Positions 1 to 9,336 of a stretch of 64,000 nucleotides of DNA are shown piece after piece. Positions within the stretch are counted from its first letter, which is position 1. Each line of letters begins with the position of its first letter. The DNA lies in the NCBI GenBank assembly GCA_041617155.1, contig JBFJPL010000009.1:1-64000 (forward strand). The letters run 5' to 3'. The position numbers and the translations under genes were made by a program. The notes below the pieces were generated by a model. That model saw nothing but the letters and a program-made list of their open reading frames with translations. It searched no databases and was not told the origin of the DNA. This DNA is from CAMYKD01 sp041617155. GTDB lineage: Bacteria; Pseudomonadota; Alphaproteobacteria; Kiloniellales; JAKSDN01.

Positions 1-211
1 CGGCCGTATCGTCGAGGAAGGCTGCGCATGGCGGAAAGGATCCAGAGGCCTGGTTATGCAAAAGCGACCCCCGTCTCTTACAATCATGGTTTAAAAATAC
101 GGTTAAGTTGCCATCGGCCTATGGCGCTTGCGTCCGGCCACCAAATCAGGCTGATATAGGGCAAGAAGCTTGTTTCTAAATTAGCCGAACCTTTGCTCTT
201 AAGATGTTGAA
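1..211. other. Upstream region of trpG, no supported gene
   Basis: All three forward frames stop before the trpG start, and none of the short open stretches resembles the end of TrpE, the usual neighbour. The stretch becomes AT-rich towards trpG, as expected of a promoter region. A TTAA-N8-TTAA pair near 92-107 is one base too long for a CtrA box. No trp leader peptide or attenuator is evident. Confidence 0.5.
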
Positions 212-787
<576 letters not shown>

Positions 788-805
788 ACGCCCGAGGGAA
801 AGCCG

Positions 806-1843
806 ATGACCGGAGATATGACCGATCTGAAGCAGCTGCTCGGCATCGTCGCGACAGGCCAGGCGTTGAGCGAGCCGCAGGCGGAGGCGGCTTTCGATAT
901 CATGATGTCGGGCGACGCCACGCCGTCGCAGATGGGCGGCTTCCTGATGGCTCTTCGGGTGCGTGGCGAAACCGTCGCCGAGGTGATCGGCGCAGCCCGT
1001 GCCATGCGCGGCAAGATGCTGACCGTCGACGCACCAGACGGCGCCATCGACCTTTGCGGCACCGGTGGCGACGGCACGGCGACCTACAATATCTCGACCG
1101 GCAGCCAGTTCGTGGTCGCCGCCTGCGGCGTGCCGGTTGCCAAGCATGGTAACCGGGCCCTGTCTTCGAAGAGCGGCGCCGCCGACGTCCTGGCCGAGCT
1201 CGGGGTCAACCTCGATGCCGACATGCGCCTGGTGCGCAAGGCATTGTGGGAGGTCGGCACCTGCTTCTTCATGGCGCCGCGCCATCACAGCGCAATGCGC
1301 CACGTGGGTCCGACGCGGGTCGAGTTGGGCACCCGCACGATCTTCAACCTGATGGGACCGCTATCCAATCCGGCCAAGGTCAGGCGGCAGGTAATCGGCG
1401 TGTTTTCGCCCGATTGGGTCGAGCCCCTGGCCGAGGTCCTGAAGGGCCTGGGCCACGAAAGAGCCTGGGTTATCCACGGCGCCGACGGGATGGACGAGCT
1501 CTCGACCACCGGCGCTTCCCAGGTGGCTGAGCTCAAGGACGGCACGGTCACCTGCTTCGAGGTGACGCCCGAGGATGCCGGCCTGCCCAGGGCCACGCTG
1601 GCGGATCTGAAAGGCGGCGACGCGGCGCACAATGCCGAGGTGCTGCGCGCCATGCTGGCCGGCCAGGCCGGCCCGTTCCGCGACGTGGTGCTGCTCGGCT
1701 CCGCTGCCGCCCTCGTGGTCGCGGGCAGGGCCGGCGACCTGAAACAAGGCGTGGAGATGGCCATGGCAGCCGTCGACAGCGGTCAAGCCAGGAAAGTCCT
1801 CGACGGCCTGATCACGGTCACCAACGAACAGGTGCCCGGGTGA
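806..1843 (+). CDS. trpD: Anthranilate phosphoribosyltransferase (TrpD)
   Basis: TrpD transfers the phosphoribosyl group of PRPP to anthranilate, the second step of tryptophan synthesis in the cytoplasm. The 345-residue protein has the family glycine-rich PRPP-binding sequence DLCGTGGDGTATYNIST near residues 82-98, KHGNRALSSKSGAADVLAELG further on, and NLMGPLSNPA. Length is normal. A second ATG (MTDLKQLL, residue 5) is an alternative start. The stop overlaps the trpC GTG start by four bases (GTGA), so TrpD and TrpC synthesis is probably translationally coupled. Confidence 0.98.
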   Translation: MTGDMTDLKQLLGIVATGQALSEPQAEAAFDIMMSGDATPSQMGGFLMALRVRGETVAEVIGAARAMRGKMLTVDAPDGAIDLCGTGGDGTATYNISTGSQFVVAACGVPVAKHGNRALSSKSGAADVLAELGVNLDADMRLVRKALWEVGTCFFMAPRHHSAMRHVGPTRVELGTRTIFNLMGPLSNPAKVRRQVIGVFSPDWVEPLAEVLKGLGHERAWVIHGADGMDELSTTGASQVAELKDGTVTCFEVTPEDAGLPRATLADLKGGDAAHNAEVLRAMLAGQAGPFRDVVLLGSAAALVVAGRAGDLKQGVEMAMAAVDSGQARKVLDGLITVTNEQVPG

Positions 1844-2646
1844 GCGACGTCTTGCAACGCATCTGCGCCGACAAGCGGCACCTCGTGTTGGCTCGCAAGC
1901 AGGTCGTTTCGCTCGAGACCCTCGAGGTCAGGGCGCGGTCCGCGGGTGCGCCGCGCGGCTTCCACCGCCATCTGGCGGCGCATGTCGCGGCCGGCCGTTA
2001 CGGGTTGATCTGTGAGATTAAGAAAGCGTCGCCCAGCAAGGGCCTGATCAGGGCGGAATTCGATCCGTCGGCCCTGGCTCGGGCCTACGCCAAGGGCGGC
2101 GCCAGCTGTCTTTCCGTTCTGACCGACCAGCCCTATTTCCAGGGCAAGGACGCCGACCTTGAGGCGGCGCGTACAGCGGTCGAGCTGCCGGTACTGCGCA
2201 AAGACTTCATGCTCGACCCCTATCAGATCGCCGAGTCGCGGGCACTCGGCGCCGACTGCATTCTGTTGATTCTCGCGGCCTTGTCCGACACCCAGGCGGC
2301 CGAGCTGGAAGCGGCGGCCCTCGAGCTCGGCATGGATGTCCTTATCGAGGTCCATGACGATACGGAGCTGGAGCGTGCGCTGGCCCTGAAGTCCCCTCTG
2401 ATCGGGATCAATAACCGCAACCTCAAGACCCTCGAGGTCGATCTGGCGACCTGCGAACGCCTGGCGCCGCGCGTGCCGCCCGAGCGCATGGTCGTCGCCG
2501 AAAGCGGCCTCTTCGCCGCCAAGGATCTGGCCCGGATGAGCGCGGTCGGCGCCAAGGCCTTCTTGATCGGCGAATCGCTGATGCGCCAGGCCGACGTTGC
2601 GGCGGCCACCGCCGCGCTGCTGAACGTCCAGCCGGTCGGCGCCTGA
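1840..2646 (+). CDS. trpC: Indole-3-glycerol phosphate synthase (TrpC)
   Basis: TrpC cyclises carboxyphenylamino-deoxyribulose phosphate to indole-3-glycerol phosphate. The 268-residue TIM-barrel protein shows the family signatures EIKKASPSKGLI, LRKDFMLDPYQI and GINNRNLKTLEVDL, and the late motif AESGLFAAKDLARM. It is the stand-alone enzyme, not fused to TrpF. The GTG start lies inside the trpD stop. moaC begins 17 bases downstream with its own ribosome-binding site (GAGGTAG), so the tryptophan genes run directly into molybdopterin genes. Confidence 0.98.
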   Translation: MSDVLQRICADKRHLVLARKQVVSLETLEVRARSAGAPRGFHRHLAAHVAAGRYGLICEIKKASPSKGLIRAEFDPSALARAYAKGGASCLSVLTDQPYFQGKDADLEAARTAVELPVLRKDFMLDPYQIAESRALGADCILLILAALSDTQAAELEAAALELGMDVLIEVHDDTELERALALKSPLIGINNRNLKTLEVDLATCERLAPRVPPERMVVAESGLFAAKDLARMSAVGAKAFLIGESLMRQADVAAATAALLNVQPVGA

Positions 2647-2663
2647 ACCCATGAGGTAGATCC

Positions 2664-3140
2664 ATGACGCGCCTCACCCATTTCGACGCCGAGGGCAAAG
2701 CCGTAATGGTCGACGTTTCGGGGAAACCCGATAGCGAACGGATCGCCGTCGCCCGGGGCGCCGTCTTCATGGCGCCCGAAACCCTGGCCTTGATCCGTGA
2801 CGGCGGCGTGCAAAAGGGCGATGTCCTGGCCGTGGCCCGGCTGGCGGGTATCATGGGCGCCAAGCGGACGCCGGAGCTGATTCCGCTTTGCCATCCGGTC
2901 GCCTTGTCGTCGGTCGAGCTGGAGCTGACCCTCGATGCTGCTCGGAACGCGGTGGAGATCGCCGCCACTTGCAAGGTGACCGGCAAGACCGGGGTCGAGA
3001 TGGAGGCCTTGACCGCCGTCTCAGTTGCGGCCCTGACGGTCTACGACATGTGCAAGGCGGTGGACCGGGCGATGCGCATCGGCGAGATCCGACTGACCCA
3101 CAAATCTGGCGGAAAATCCGGTACTTACGAGGCGTCTTGA
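2664..3140 (+). CDS. moaC: Cyclic pyranopterin monophosphate synthase (MoaC)
   Basis: MoaC acts with MoaA to convert GTP-derived 3',8-cyclo-GTP into cyclic pyranopterin monophosphate, the first molybdopterin precursor. The 158-residue protein begins LTHFDAEGKAVMVDVSGK and carries the family sequences AKRTPELIPLCHPV and GVEMEALTAVSVAALTVYDMCKA, with active-site Lys and His residues in the expected places. Length is normal. The TGA stop overlaps the ATG of moeA by one base (TGATG). Confidence 0.98.
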   Translation: MTRLTHFDAEGKAVMVDVSGKPDSERIAVARGAVFMAPETLALIRDGGVQKGDVLAVARLAGIMGAKRTPELIPLCHPVALSSVELELTLDAARNAVEIAATCKVTGKTGVEMEALTAVSVAALTVYDMCKAVDRAMRIGEIRLTHKSGGKSGTYEAS

Positions 3141-4354
3141 TGATATCAGTTGAGGAAGCGCTGGCGCGCATCACCGGCGCCTTCCGGCCCTTGGCCGTGG
3201 AAACTCTCGGGCTTGGCGAAGCGCTTGGCCGCGTGTTGGCCGAGGACGTGGTGGCGCGCGTCGACCAGCCGCCCCGGACGGTCTCGGCCATGGACGGCTA
3301 CGCCGTGCGTGCGGCCGACGTGACGCGGGTCCCAGTCAGCCTCAAGGTCGTCGGCGAGGCGCCCGCCGGCGGCAGCTACGAAAAGGCGATCGGGCCCGGC
3401 GAGGCGGTGCGGATCTTCACCGGCGGTCCGCTGCCCGCCGGTGCCGATGCGATCGTCATCCAGGAGGACACGGACAGCGCCGGCGACCAGGTCACGATCA
3501 AAGAGAGCGTGCCGGCCGGCCACTACGTTCGCCCCGCCGGGCTCGATTTCCGCGCTGGCGACGTGGGCGTTACAACCGGCCGCCTGCTTGGCGCACGCGA
3601 TATCGGCCTGGCCGCCGCGATGAACGTGCCCTGGCTCAAGGTGCGGCGCCGGCCGCGTATCGCTCTGCTTTCGACCGGCGACGAATTGGTCATGCCGGGC
3701 GAGCCGGTTGGCGCCAACCAGTTGATCGGCTCCAACGGCATAGCGCTGACCGCCTTCGTCACCGTCTGCGGCGGTGAGCCGATCAACCTGGGTATCGCCC
3801 AGGACAGCCGCGAGTCGCTGACTTCGATGGCCGAAGGCGCGCGCGGCGCCGACCTTCTGGTGACCTCGGGCGGCGCCTCGGTCGGCAAGCATGACCTGGT
3901 GCGAGAGGCGCTCGGCGAGGCCGGGCTCGACCTCGACTTCTGGAAGATCGCCATGCGCCCGGGCAAGCCCCTGATGTTCGGCCGGATCGGCGAGGTACCG
4001 CTGCTCGGCCTGCCCGGCAACCCGGTCTCAAGCCTGGTTTGTGCCGTGCTTTTCCTGCGGCCGGTGATCGACGTCATGCTGGGCCGGCACGGTGAGGAAC
4101 GGCCGCCCGAAACCGCGGTCCTTGGCGCCGACCTGGCCGCAAATGACAAGCGGCAAGACTATCTGCGCGGGCGCTTGACCTACGACCCACACGGCCGTCG
4201 GATCGCGACCGCCTTCGAGCGCCAGGACAGTTCCATGTTCGCCACGCTGGCTCACGCCGACTGCTTGATCGTGCGGCCGCCCAACGCCCCGCCGGCCGAG
4301 GCCGGCGCAGCCGTGGAGATCGTGCCGCTGACGACCAGCGGGCCGGCAATCTGA
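3140..4354 (+). CDS. moeA: Molybdopterin molybdenumtransferase (MoeA)
   Basis: MoeA inserts molybdate into adenylylated molybdopterin to give active molybdenum cofactor. The 404-residue protein starts MISVEEALARITGAF; this ATG overlaps the moaC stop, and an in-frame extension upstream would lie inside moaC and is rejected. Domain order is the usual one: N-terminal dimerisation domains with the TVSAMDGYAVRAAD signature, then the MoCF-binding fold with LLSTGDELV and LVTSGGASVGKHDLV, then the C-terminal beta domain. MoaC and MoeA imply molybdoenzymes elsewhere in the genome. Confidence 0.97.
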   Translation: MISVEEALARITGAFRPLAVETLGLGEALGRVLAEDVVARVDQPPRTVSAMDGYAVRAADVTRVPVSLKVVGEAPAGGSYEKAIGPGEAVRIFTGGPLPAGADAIVIQEDTDSAGDQVTIKESVPAGHYVRPAGLDFRAGDVGVTTGRLLGARDIGLAAAMNVPWLKVRRRPRIALLSTGDELVMPGEPVGANQLIGSNGIALTAFVTVCGGEPINLGIAQDSRESLTSMAEGARGADLLVTSGGASVGKHDLVREALGEAGLDLDFWKIAMRPGKPLMFGRIGEVPLLGLPGNPVSSLVCAVLFLRPVIDVMLGRHGEERPPETAVLGADLAANDKRQDYLRGRLTYDPHGRRIATAFERQDSSMFATLAHADCLIVRPPNAPPAEAGAAVEIVPLTTSGPAI

Positions 4355-4423
4355 CAAATGGGCACCCCACCGGATCTTTCCCTTCGGGTTCGCCCGAAAC
4401 GCGTCTCTGCGACATAAGAAGGC

Positions 4424-4452
4424 TTGACGACAAAAAAGAACTAAACTAGAAC
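4424..4452 (+). promoter_or_regulatory. lexA promoter with perfect LexA operator
   Basis: GAAC at 4438-4441, seven bases, then GAAC at 4449-4452 give a perfect alphaproteobacterial LexA box (GAAC-N7-GAAC, the complement of GTTC-N7-GTTC). It covers a candidate -10 (TAGAAC, 4447-4452) that lies 17 bases after a -35-like TTGACG (4424-4429). Bound LexA would block polymerase, so lexA is very probably autoregulated. Confidence 0.85.
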
Positions 4453-4462
4453 ATACAGCTAA

Positions 4463-4477
4463 GTTTTTGTTTTGTTC
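4463..4477 (+). promoter_or_regulatory. Second, imperfect LexA operator
   Basis: GTTT at 4463-4466, seven bases, then GTTC at 4474-4477 differ by one base from the consensus GTTC-N7-GTTC. It starts 10 bases after the perfect box and ends 41 bases before the lexA ATG, which suggests a tandem operator. The mismatch makes it a weaker site at best. Confidence 0.5.
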
Positions 4478-4518
4478 TATATGTTGTGGTCGGTAATCAA
4501 GCGGGGGCTAAACGGACC

Positions 4519-5217
4519 ATGCTGACAAAGAAACAGCACGAATTGCTGCTTTACATCCACGATCATCTCGGGTGCAACGGCGTTTCGCCGTCGTTCGACG
4601 AGATGAAGGAGGCGCTTGGCCTGAAGTCCAAATCCGGCATTCACCGCCTCATCACCGGCTTGGTCGAGCGCGGATTCATCCGTCGCCTGCCCCATCGGGC
4701 GCGCGCGGTCGAGGTTCTGCGTCTGCCCGACGACGTGCCACAGGGTGGACACTCGGGCGGGCGCTTCACACCGCACGTGATCGAGGGCGACTTCCAGGCG
4801 TCGCTGCAGGGCGCCGCCGTGGCGCCCGAGGTCGAGTCGGTGCAGTTGCCGCTCTACGGCAAGATCGCCGCCGGTACGGCGATCGAGGCGCTGCGCGACT
4901 ATTCCAACTTCGTCGACGTGCCGACCGGCCTGCTCGGCAACGGCGAGCACTATGCGCTCGAGGTCGAGGGCGACTCCATGATCGATGCCGGCATACTGGA
5001 CGGCGACACCGTGATCATCGAACGCGGAGAGACGGCCGAAAACGGCTCGATCATCGTGGCCCTGATCGATAACGAGGAGGCAACCCTCAAGCGCTTCCGC
5101 CGGCACGGCAAATCGATTGCCCTGGAACCGGCGAATCAGACCTACGAGACAAGAATCTTCCCCTCGGAGCGGGTCAGGGTTCAGGGCCGGCTAGTCGGAC
5201 TTCTGCGCAGCTACTGA
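4519..5217 (+). CDS. lexA: SOS repressor LexA
   Basis: LexA represses DNA-damage genes and cleaves itself when RecA filaments form. The 232-residue protein starts MLTKKQHELL, the usual family start; an upstream in-frame GTG at 4486 is rejected. The N-terminal winged helix has the alphaproteobacterial recognition sequence SPSFDEMKEALGLKSKSGIHRLI. The S24 peptidase domain has the cleavage site Ala118-Gly119, catalytic Ser153 in EGDSMIDAG and Lys191 in ATLKRF. Two LexA boxes lie upstream. The gene ends tail-to-tail with comEC, overlapping by seven bases. Confidence 0.98.
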   Translation: MLTKKQHELLLYIHDHLGCNGVSPSFDEMKEALGLKSKSGIHRLITGLVERGFIRRLPHRARAVEVLRLPDDVPQGGHSGGRFTPHVIEGDFQASLQGAAVAPEVESVQLPLYGKIAAGTAIEALRDYSNFVDVPTGLLGNGEHYALEVEGDSMIDAGILDGDTVIIERGETAENGSIIVALIDNEEATLKRFRRHGKSIALEPANQTYETRIFPSERVRVQGRLVGLLRSY

Positions 5218-7406
5218 GCTGTCCGCCGCTGCCGCTGGTGGACCCAGGGGCGCGCGCCGCGCTGCGTCGCGACGTTTTCCACATCTATGCTGTCGGGTTT
5301 GAGCCAGAGGGCGTGGCTGCCGTTGCGCCAAAGGTCGAAGCGGTCGATCACCAGTTTCGGACCGGAGCAACGCCGCCGACGCAAGGGTTCCAGGCTGATC
5401 ACGATGGTCGCCGTACGACAATCCTCCGCCAAGGCCCGGCCGTCCAGGGCCAGGGCGACGACCTGGCCACCGGCCCGGTAGATACAGCCGACCTGGTCGC
5501 AGCGCAGCGGCGAGTCCTTGACATCGGTCACCAGAGGCCAGGCGTGGCTCTCCACCGTTCCCGCCCGGCGCAGCCAGGTTTCGGCGGTGAAGCGCCCGCG
5601 CTGCTGCGAGGAGAGCCAGATGGCCCCGCCCGGCGCGCGCACGGCCAGCAGCTTGCCGTCGCCGCCAACCAGAATATCCGGCGGCGTGCTAACCAGGAGG
5701 CAGGCCAGACCGGCGGCGATCGGTATCGTTCCGAGATGGCGCCACGGCCGGAACCAGAGGCACAGCCAGAGACCGCCCAAGACCACAAGGCATAGGCCGG
5801 TCAGAGGCATGGCCTTGACCGCCGTAACCGCGCCCGGCAGGGCGGCGATGAACTCCGCCACCGAGACCAGCGCCGTAATGCCCCAGCCCATCGGGATGAG
5901 GGCCAAAGCGTCGAGGCCGAACGGCATCAGGATGAAAGCAACGACCGCCCAGGGCATGATCCAGAAGGCAGTCAACGGCACCGCGGCCAGGTTTGCCGCC
6001 AAGCCATAGAGTGCGATCCGGTTGAAGTGGAACAGGGCAAATGGCGCGGTCGCCAGAATGGCGATCACCGAGGTCAGCGCGACACCGGCCAGATAGATCG
6101 CCACGCGGCGTGCCGGGCCGCGTTCGGCGCCGAATTGGCCGCCACGCCGCGCCAGGATCTCATAACCGGCGACCAGCGCGGTGACCGCGGCGAACGACAT
6201 CTGGAAACTGGCGGACAGCAGGCTCTCCGGCGCCAGCAGCAGGACCGCGATCGCCGCCCAGGCCACCAGGCGCAACGAGATCGCCGTGCGGTCGAGCAGC
6301 ACCGCCAGCAGCACCAGCAGGATCATGACGAAGGCCCGCTGGGTCGGCACCGTCGCGCCACTGAGTAACAGATAGGCGAAGGCGCCCAGCGCGGCCGCCA
6401 CGGCCGCCCACTTCTTGATCGGATAGTTGAGCGCCACGTGCGGCACCAGCGCGAGCAAGGCCCGGACACCGAAAAACAGCAGTCCGGCGACCAGGCCCAT
6501 GTGCAGTCCCGAGATTGCCAGCAGGTGAGCCAGGCCGGAATCGCGCATGGCGTCGATCACCGGCTCGGGTATGGCGCCGCGCTCGCCGGTCATCAGGGCC
6601 GTGGCCATGGCACCGCGCAAGTCCGGCATGACCGCCAGGATCCGCCGCGCGACGCCGTCGCGCAGGCTCGACCACCAGAGCTGCCAGGCGCTCGGCAAGC
6701 CGTCCGCCGCGCCCGCCGAGCCGGACTCGACGGCGCTCAGTCGCTCGACGTGGCCGACTGCGTAGCCGACGGCGCCGACACGCTTGAAATAGGCCTGCCG
6801 GGCGAAGTCGAAGGCGCCGGGCGCCGCCGGCCCGGGCGGCGGGCGCAGAACCGCGCGTACCCGAAGCCACTCGCCGGGCTTGGGCGACGCCGGTTCCCGA
6901 AGCGTCAGCCGGATGCGCACCTTGGCCGGAGTACGCTCGGTCGCCAGGCCGGCGATCTCGAGCCGCCGGAGCACGACGCGGCCGTTGCCCGCCCGCGGCT
7001 CGATCCGCAGCACCTGTCCGACGACATTTGCCGGGCCAAGCCGCTTTTCCAGCACCGGGGCCGCGACCAGGGCCGTCCGGACTTGTGCGGCAGTGAAGCC
7101 GGTCAGAAATGTCCCGAAAATCAGCGCTGCGATCAACGCAGTCGGCCACGCCCGGGCCCAGATTCCGAACGCGATGCAGGCGGCAAGGCCGGCGCCGCCA
7201 ACCCAGATCGGCGGCTCGAACCGGAGACCGAAGTAAACGGCGATTCCGACGCCGAGGCCGACCGGCGGCCAAAGCGGCCATCGATCCCGTTCGGCTTGGA
7301 GTTGTATCGCGAACCAGCCAACGGGTGCCCGCATCCAGGCCGCAACCACCTGGCCTACATTCCTGGATGCGCCGGTCGCAGTTCCAGGATGATGCTCGGC
7401 AGTCAT
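5211..7406 (-). CDS. comEC: ComEC/Rec2-family DNA uptake channel protein
   Basis: ComEC proteins form the inner-membrane channel through which single-stranded DNA enters during transformation. The 731-residue protein has an N-terminal membrane region with a DUF4131-type OB-like domain (about residues 40-200), then the polytopic Competence domain with the conserved HLLAISGLHMGLVAGLLFF near residue 290. The C-terminal 140 residues correspond to the metallo-beta-lactamase-like region but show no HxHxDH motif, so a nuclease role there is unlikely. Its 3' end overlaps the lexA stop. Whether this organism is naturally competent cannot be told from one gene. Confidence 0.92.
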   Translation of the reverse strand: MTAEHHPGTATGASRNVGQVVAAWMRAPVGWFAIQLQAERDRWPLWPPVGLGVGIAVYFGLRFEPPIWVGGAGLAACIAFGIWARAWPTALIAALIFGTFLTGFTAAQVRTALVAAPVLEKRLGPANVVGQVLRIEPRAGNGRVVLRRLEIAGLATERTPAKVRIRLTLREPASPKPGEWLRVRAVLRPPPGPAAPGAFDFARQAYFKRVGAVGYAVGHVERLSAVESGSAGAADGLPSAWQLWWSSLRDGVARRILAVMPDLRGAMATALMTGERGAIPEPVIDAMRDSGLAHLLAISGLHMGLVAGLLFFGVRALLALVPHVALNYPIKKWAAVAAALGAFAYLLLSGATVPTQRAFVMILLVLLAVLLDRTAISLRLVAWAAIAVLLLAPESLLSASFQMSFAAVTALVAGYEILARRGGQFGAERGPARRVAIYLAGVALTSVIAILATAPFALFHFNRIALYGLAANLAAVPLTAFWIMPWAVVAFILMPFGLDALALIPMGWGITALVSVAEFIAALPGAVTAVKAMPLTGLCLVVLGGLWLCLWFRPWRHLGTIPIAAGLACLLVSTPPDILVGGDGKLLAVRAPGGAIWLSSQQRGRFTAETWLRRAGTVESHAWPLVTDVKDSPLRCDQVGCIYRAGGQVVALALDGRALAEDCRTATIVISLEPLRRRRCSGPKLVIDRFDLWRNGSHALWLKPDSIDVENVATQRGARPWVHQRQRRTAQ

Positions 7407-7602
7407 GGCAATGGCCTTTTGAAAGCCCCTCTGAGCCCTTCAGTTCATGTTAGCGCAACGATGTCGAAGGCCCAACGGTCATGGCACCCGGTGATTGAAT
7501 GTGCTAAACAGCGCCGCGTCTCGAAAGATCGGGCCCTTCCCGCAAATCGACGGCAACGTCCATGGCCCCGCGTATCGCAACCAATGGCCGGGAGAGCACG
7601 GC

Positions 7603-9303
7603 GTGAGTGAACTTGACACCACCATCGACAAGGCCAATCGCGACTTTATCCGCGATACCGTCCGTGCCGACATTGCCGAGGGACGCACGCGGACGGTGGT
7701 GACCCGTTTTCCGCCGGAACCCAATGGCTATCTGCACATCGGCCACGCCAAGTCGATCTGCCTCAACTTCGGTGTCGCCGAGGAGTTCGGCGGCCGTTGC
7801 CATCTGCGCTTCGACGACACCAATCCGGTCAAGGAGGAGCAGGAGTATATCGACTCCATTCAGGCCGATGTGCACTGGCTGGGCTTCGACTGGGGCGAGC
7901 ACCTCTATTTCGCCTCCGACAACTTCGCGACGCTCTACGACTGGGCCGAGCACCTGATCCGCGACGGCCGGGCCTATGTCGACGACCTCTCGCCCGAGGA
8001 AATCCGTGAGTACCGCGGCACCCTGACCGAGCCGGGCAGGAACAGTCCCCACCGCGACCGACCGGTCGAGGAAAACCTCGACCTGTTCCGCCGCATGCGC
8101 GCCGGCGAGTTCCCGGACGGCGCGCGGGTTCTGCGCGCCCGGATCGACATGGCGTCCGGCAACATGAACCTGCGCGACCCGGTGATCTACCGCATCCTTC
8201 ACGCGGCGCATCCGCGCACCGGCGACGCCTGGTGTATCTACCCGACCTACGACTACGCCCACGGCCAGTCGGACGCGATCGAGGGCGTGACCCATTCGCT
8301 CTGCACGCTGGAGTTCGAGGACCACCGCCCGCTGTATGACTGGCTGATCGAACACCTGCCGGTGCCCAACGTGCCGCGCCAGTACGAGTTCGCGCGCCTC
8401 AACCTGACCTACACGGTGCTGTCCAAGCGCCGGCTGATTCAGCTGGTCACGGAAGGTCACGTCCGGGGCTGGGACGACCCGCGCATGCCGACGCTGACCG
8501 GGCTGCGGCGGCGCGGCGTCCCGCCGTCGGCGATCCGCGACTTCTGCAGCCGGCTTCACATCACCAAGACCAGCGACAGCTTGGTCGAGATCGGGCTGCT
8601 GGAGCACTGCATTCGCGAGTTGCTGAACAAGACGGCCGAACGCCGCATGGCGGTGCTGCGGCCGCTCAAGGTCGTGATCGAGAACTATCCCGAGGATGAG
8701 ACGGAAGAGCTGGAAGCGGTCAACAACCCGGAAGACGCGGCAGCCGGCTCGCGCGCCGTTCCCTTCGGGCGCGAGATCTACATCGAGCGGGACGACTTCA
8801 TGGAGGATCCGCCCAAGAAGTTCTTCCGTCTGGCACCCGGTCGCGAGGTTCGTCTGCGCTACGCCTACTTTCTCACCTGCCGGGAGGCAGTCAAGAACGA
8901 GGCCGGCGAGGTGGTCGAGTTGCGCTGCACATACGACCCGGAAACCCGTGGCGGCAACGCACCGGACGGCCGCAAGGTGAAGGCGACGCTCCATTGGGTC
9001 TCGGCCGGGCACGCGGTCGCGGCCGAAGTGCGGCTCTACGACCACCTGTTCAGCGAGCCCATGCCGGGCGCAAAGGGTGACATTCTCGACGAACTCAACC
9101 CCGATTCGCTGACCGTGCTGGAAAACTGCCGGCTGGAACCCGCTCTGGCGGACGCGGCCAAGGGCGAGGCAATTCAATTCGAACGCCTGGGCTACTTTTG
9201 CCTCGATGCGAACAGCACGCCACAGCACCCGGTGTTCAACCGCACGATCACTCTGCGCGACTCCTGGGCGAAAGTTCAGGCGAAGGACAACAAGAAAGAC
9301 TAG
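7603..9303 (+). CDS. glnS: Glutaminyl-tRNA synthetase (GlnS)
   Basis: GlnRS charges tRNA-Gln directly with glutamine. The 566-residue protein has the class I HIGH signature in its GlnRS form (RFPPEPNGYLHIGHAKS), FDDTNP, the GlnRS-type THSLCTLEFEDHRPLYDW, and VLSKR as the KMSKS equivalent; the C-terminal half is the beta-barrel anticodon-binding domain (IYIERDDF, FFRLAPGREVRLRYAY). The GTG start at 7603 gives a start resembling other GlnRS proteins (MSELDTT) and has a GGGAGAG site seven bases upstream; an ATG 36 codons earlier lacks both. GluRS follows 33 bases later. Many alphaproteobacteria lack GlnRS and use GatCAB. Confidence 0.96.
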   Translation: MSELDTTIDKANRDFIRDTVRADIAEGRTRTVVTRFPPEPNGYLHIGHAKSICLNFGVAEEFGGRCHLRFDDTNPVKEEQEYIDSIQADVHWLGFDWGEHLYFASDNFATLYDWAEHLIRDGRAYVDDLSPEEIREYRGTLTEPGRNSPHRDRPVEENLDLFRRMRAGEFPDGARVLRARIDMASGNMNLRDPVIYRILHAAHPRTGDAWCIYPTYDYAHGQSDAIEGVTHSLCTLEFEDHRPLYDWLIEHLPVPNVPRQYEFARLNLTYTVLSKRRLIQLVTEGHVRGWDDPRMPTLTGLRRRGVPPSAIRDFCSRLHITKTSDSLVEIGLLEHCIRELLNKTAERRMAVLRPLKVVIENYPEDETEELEAVNNPEDAAAGSRAVPFGREIYIERDDFMEDPPKKFFRLAPGREVRLRYAYFLTCREAVKNEAGEVVELRCTYDPETRGGNAPDGRKVKATLHWVSAGHAVAAEVRLYDHLFSEPMPGAKGDILDELNPDSLTVLENCRLEPALADAAKGEAIQFERLGYFCLDANSTPQHPVFNRTITLRDSWAKVQAKDNKKD

Positions 9304-9336
9304 CAACGACATCTGCTTCACAGGCTGCGGCACCCA

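Noticed and set aside
90..110. CtrA-like TTAA pair upstream of trpG
   Set aside because: Spacer is eight bases instead of seven and the second half lacks the final C.
2888..3139. N-terminal extension of moeA into moaC
   Set aside because: The extra 84 residues come from moaC in another frame; the ATG overlapping the moaC stop gives normal family length.
7495..7602. ATG start for glnS 36 codons upstream
   Set aside because: The extra residues have no GlnRS similarity; GTG 7603 has a ribosome-binding site and a family-like N-terminus.
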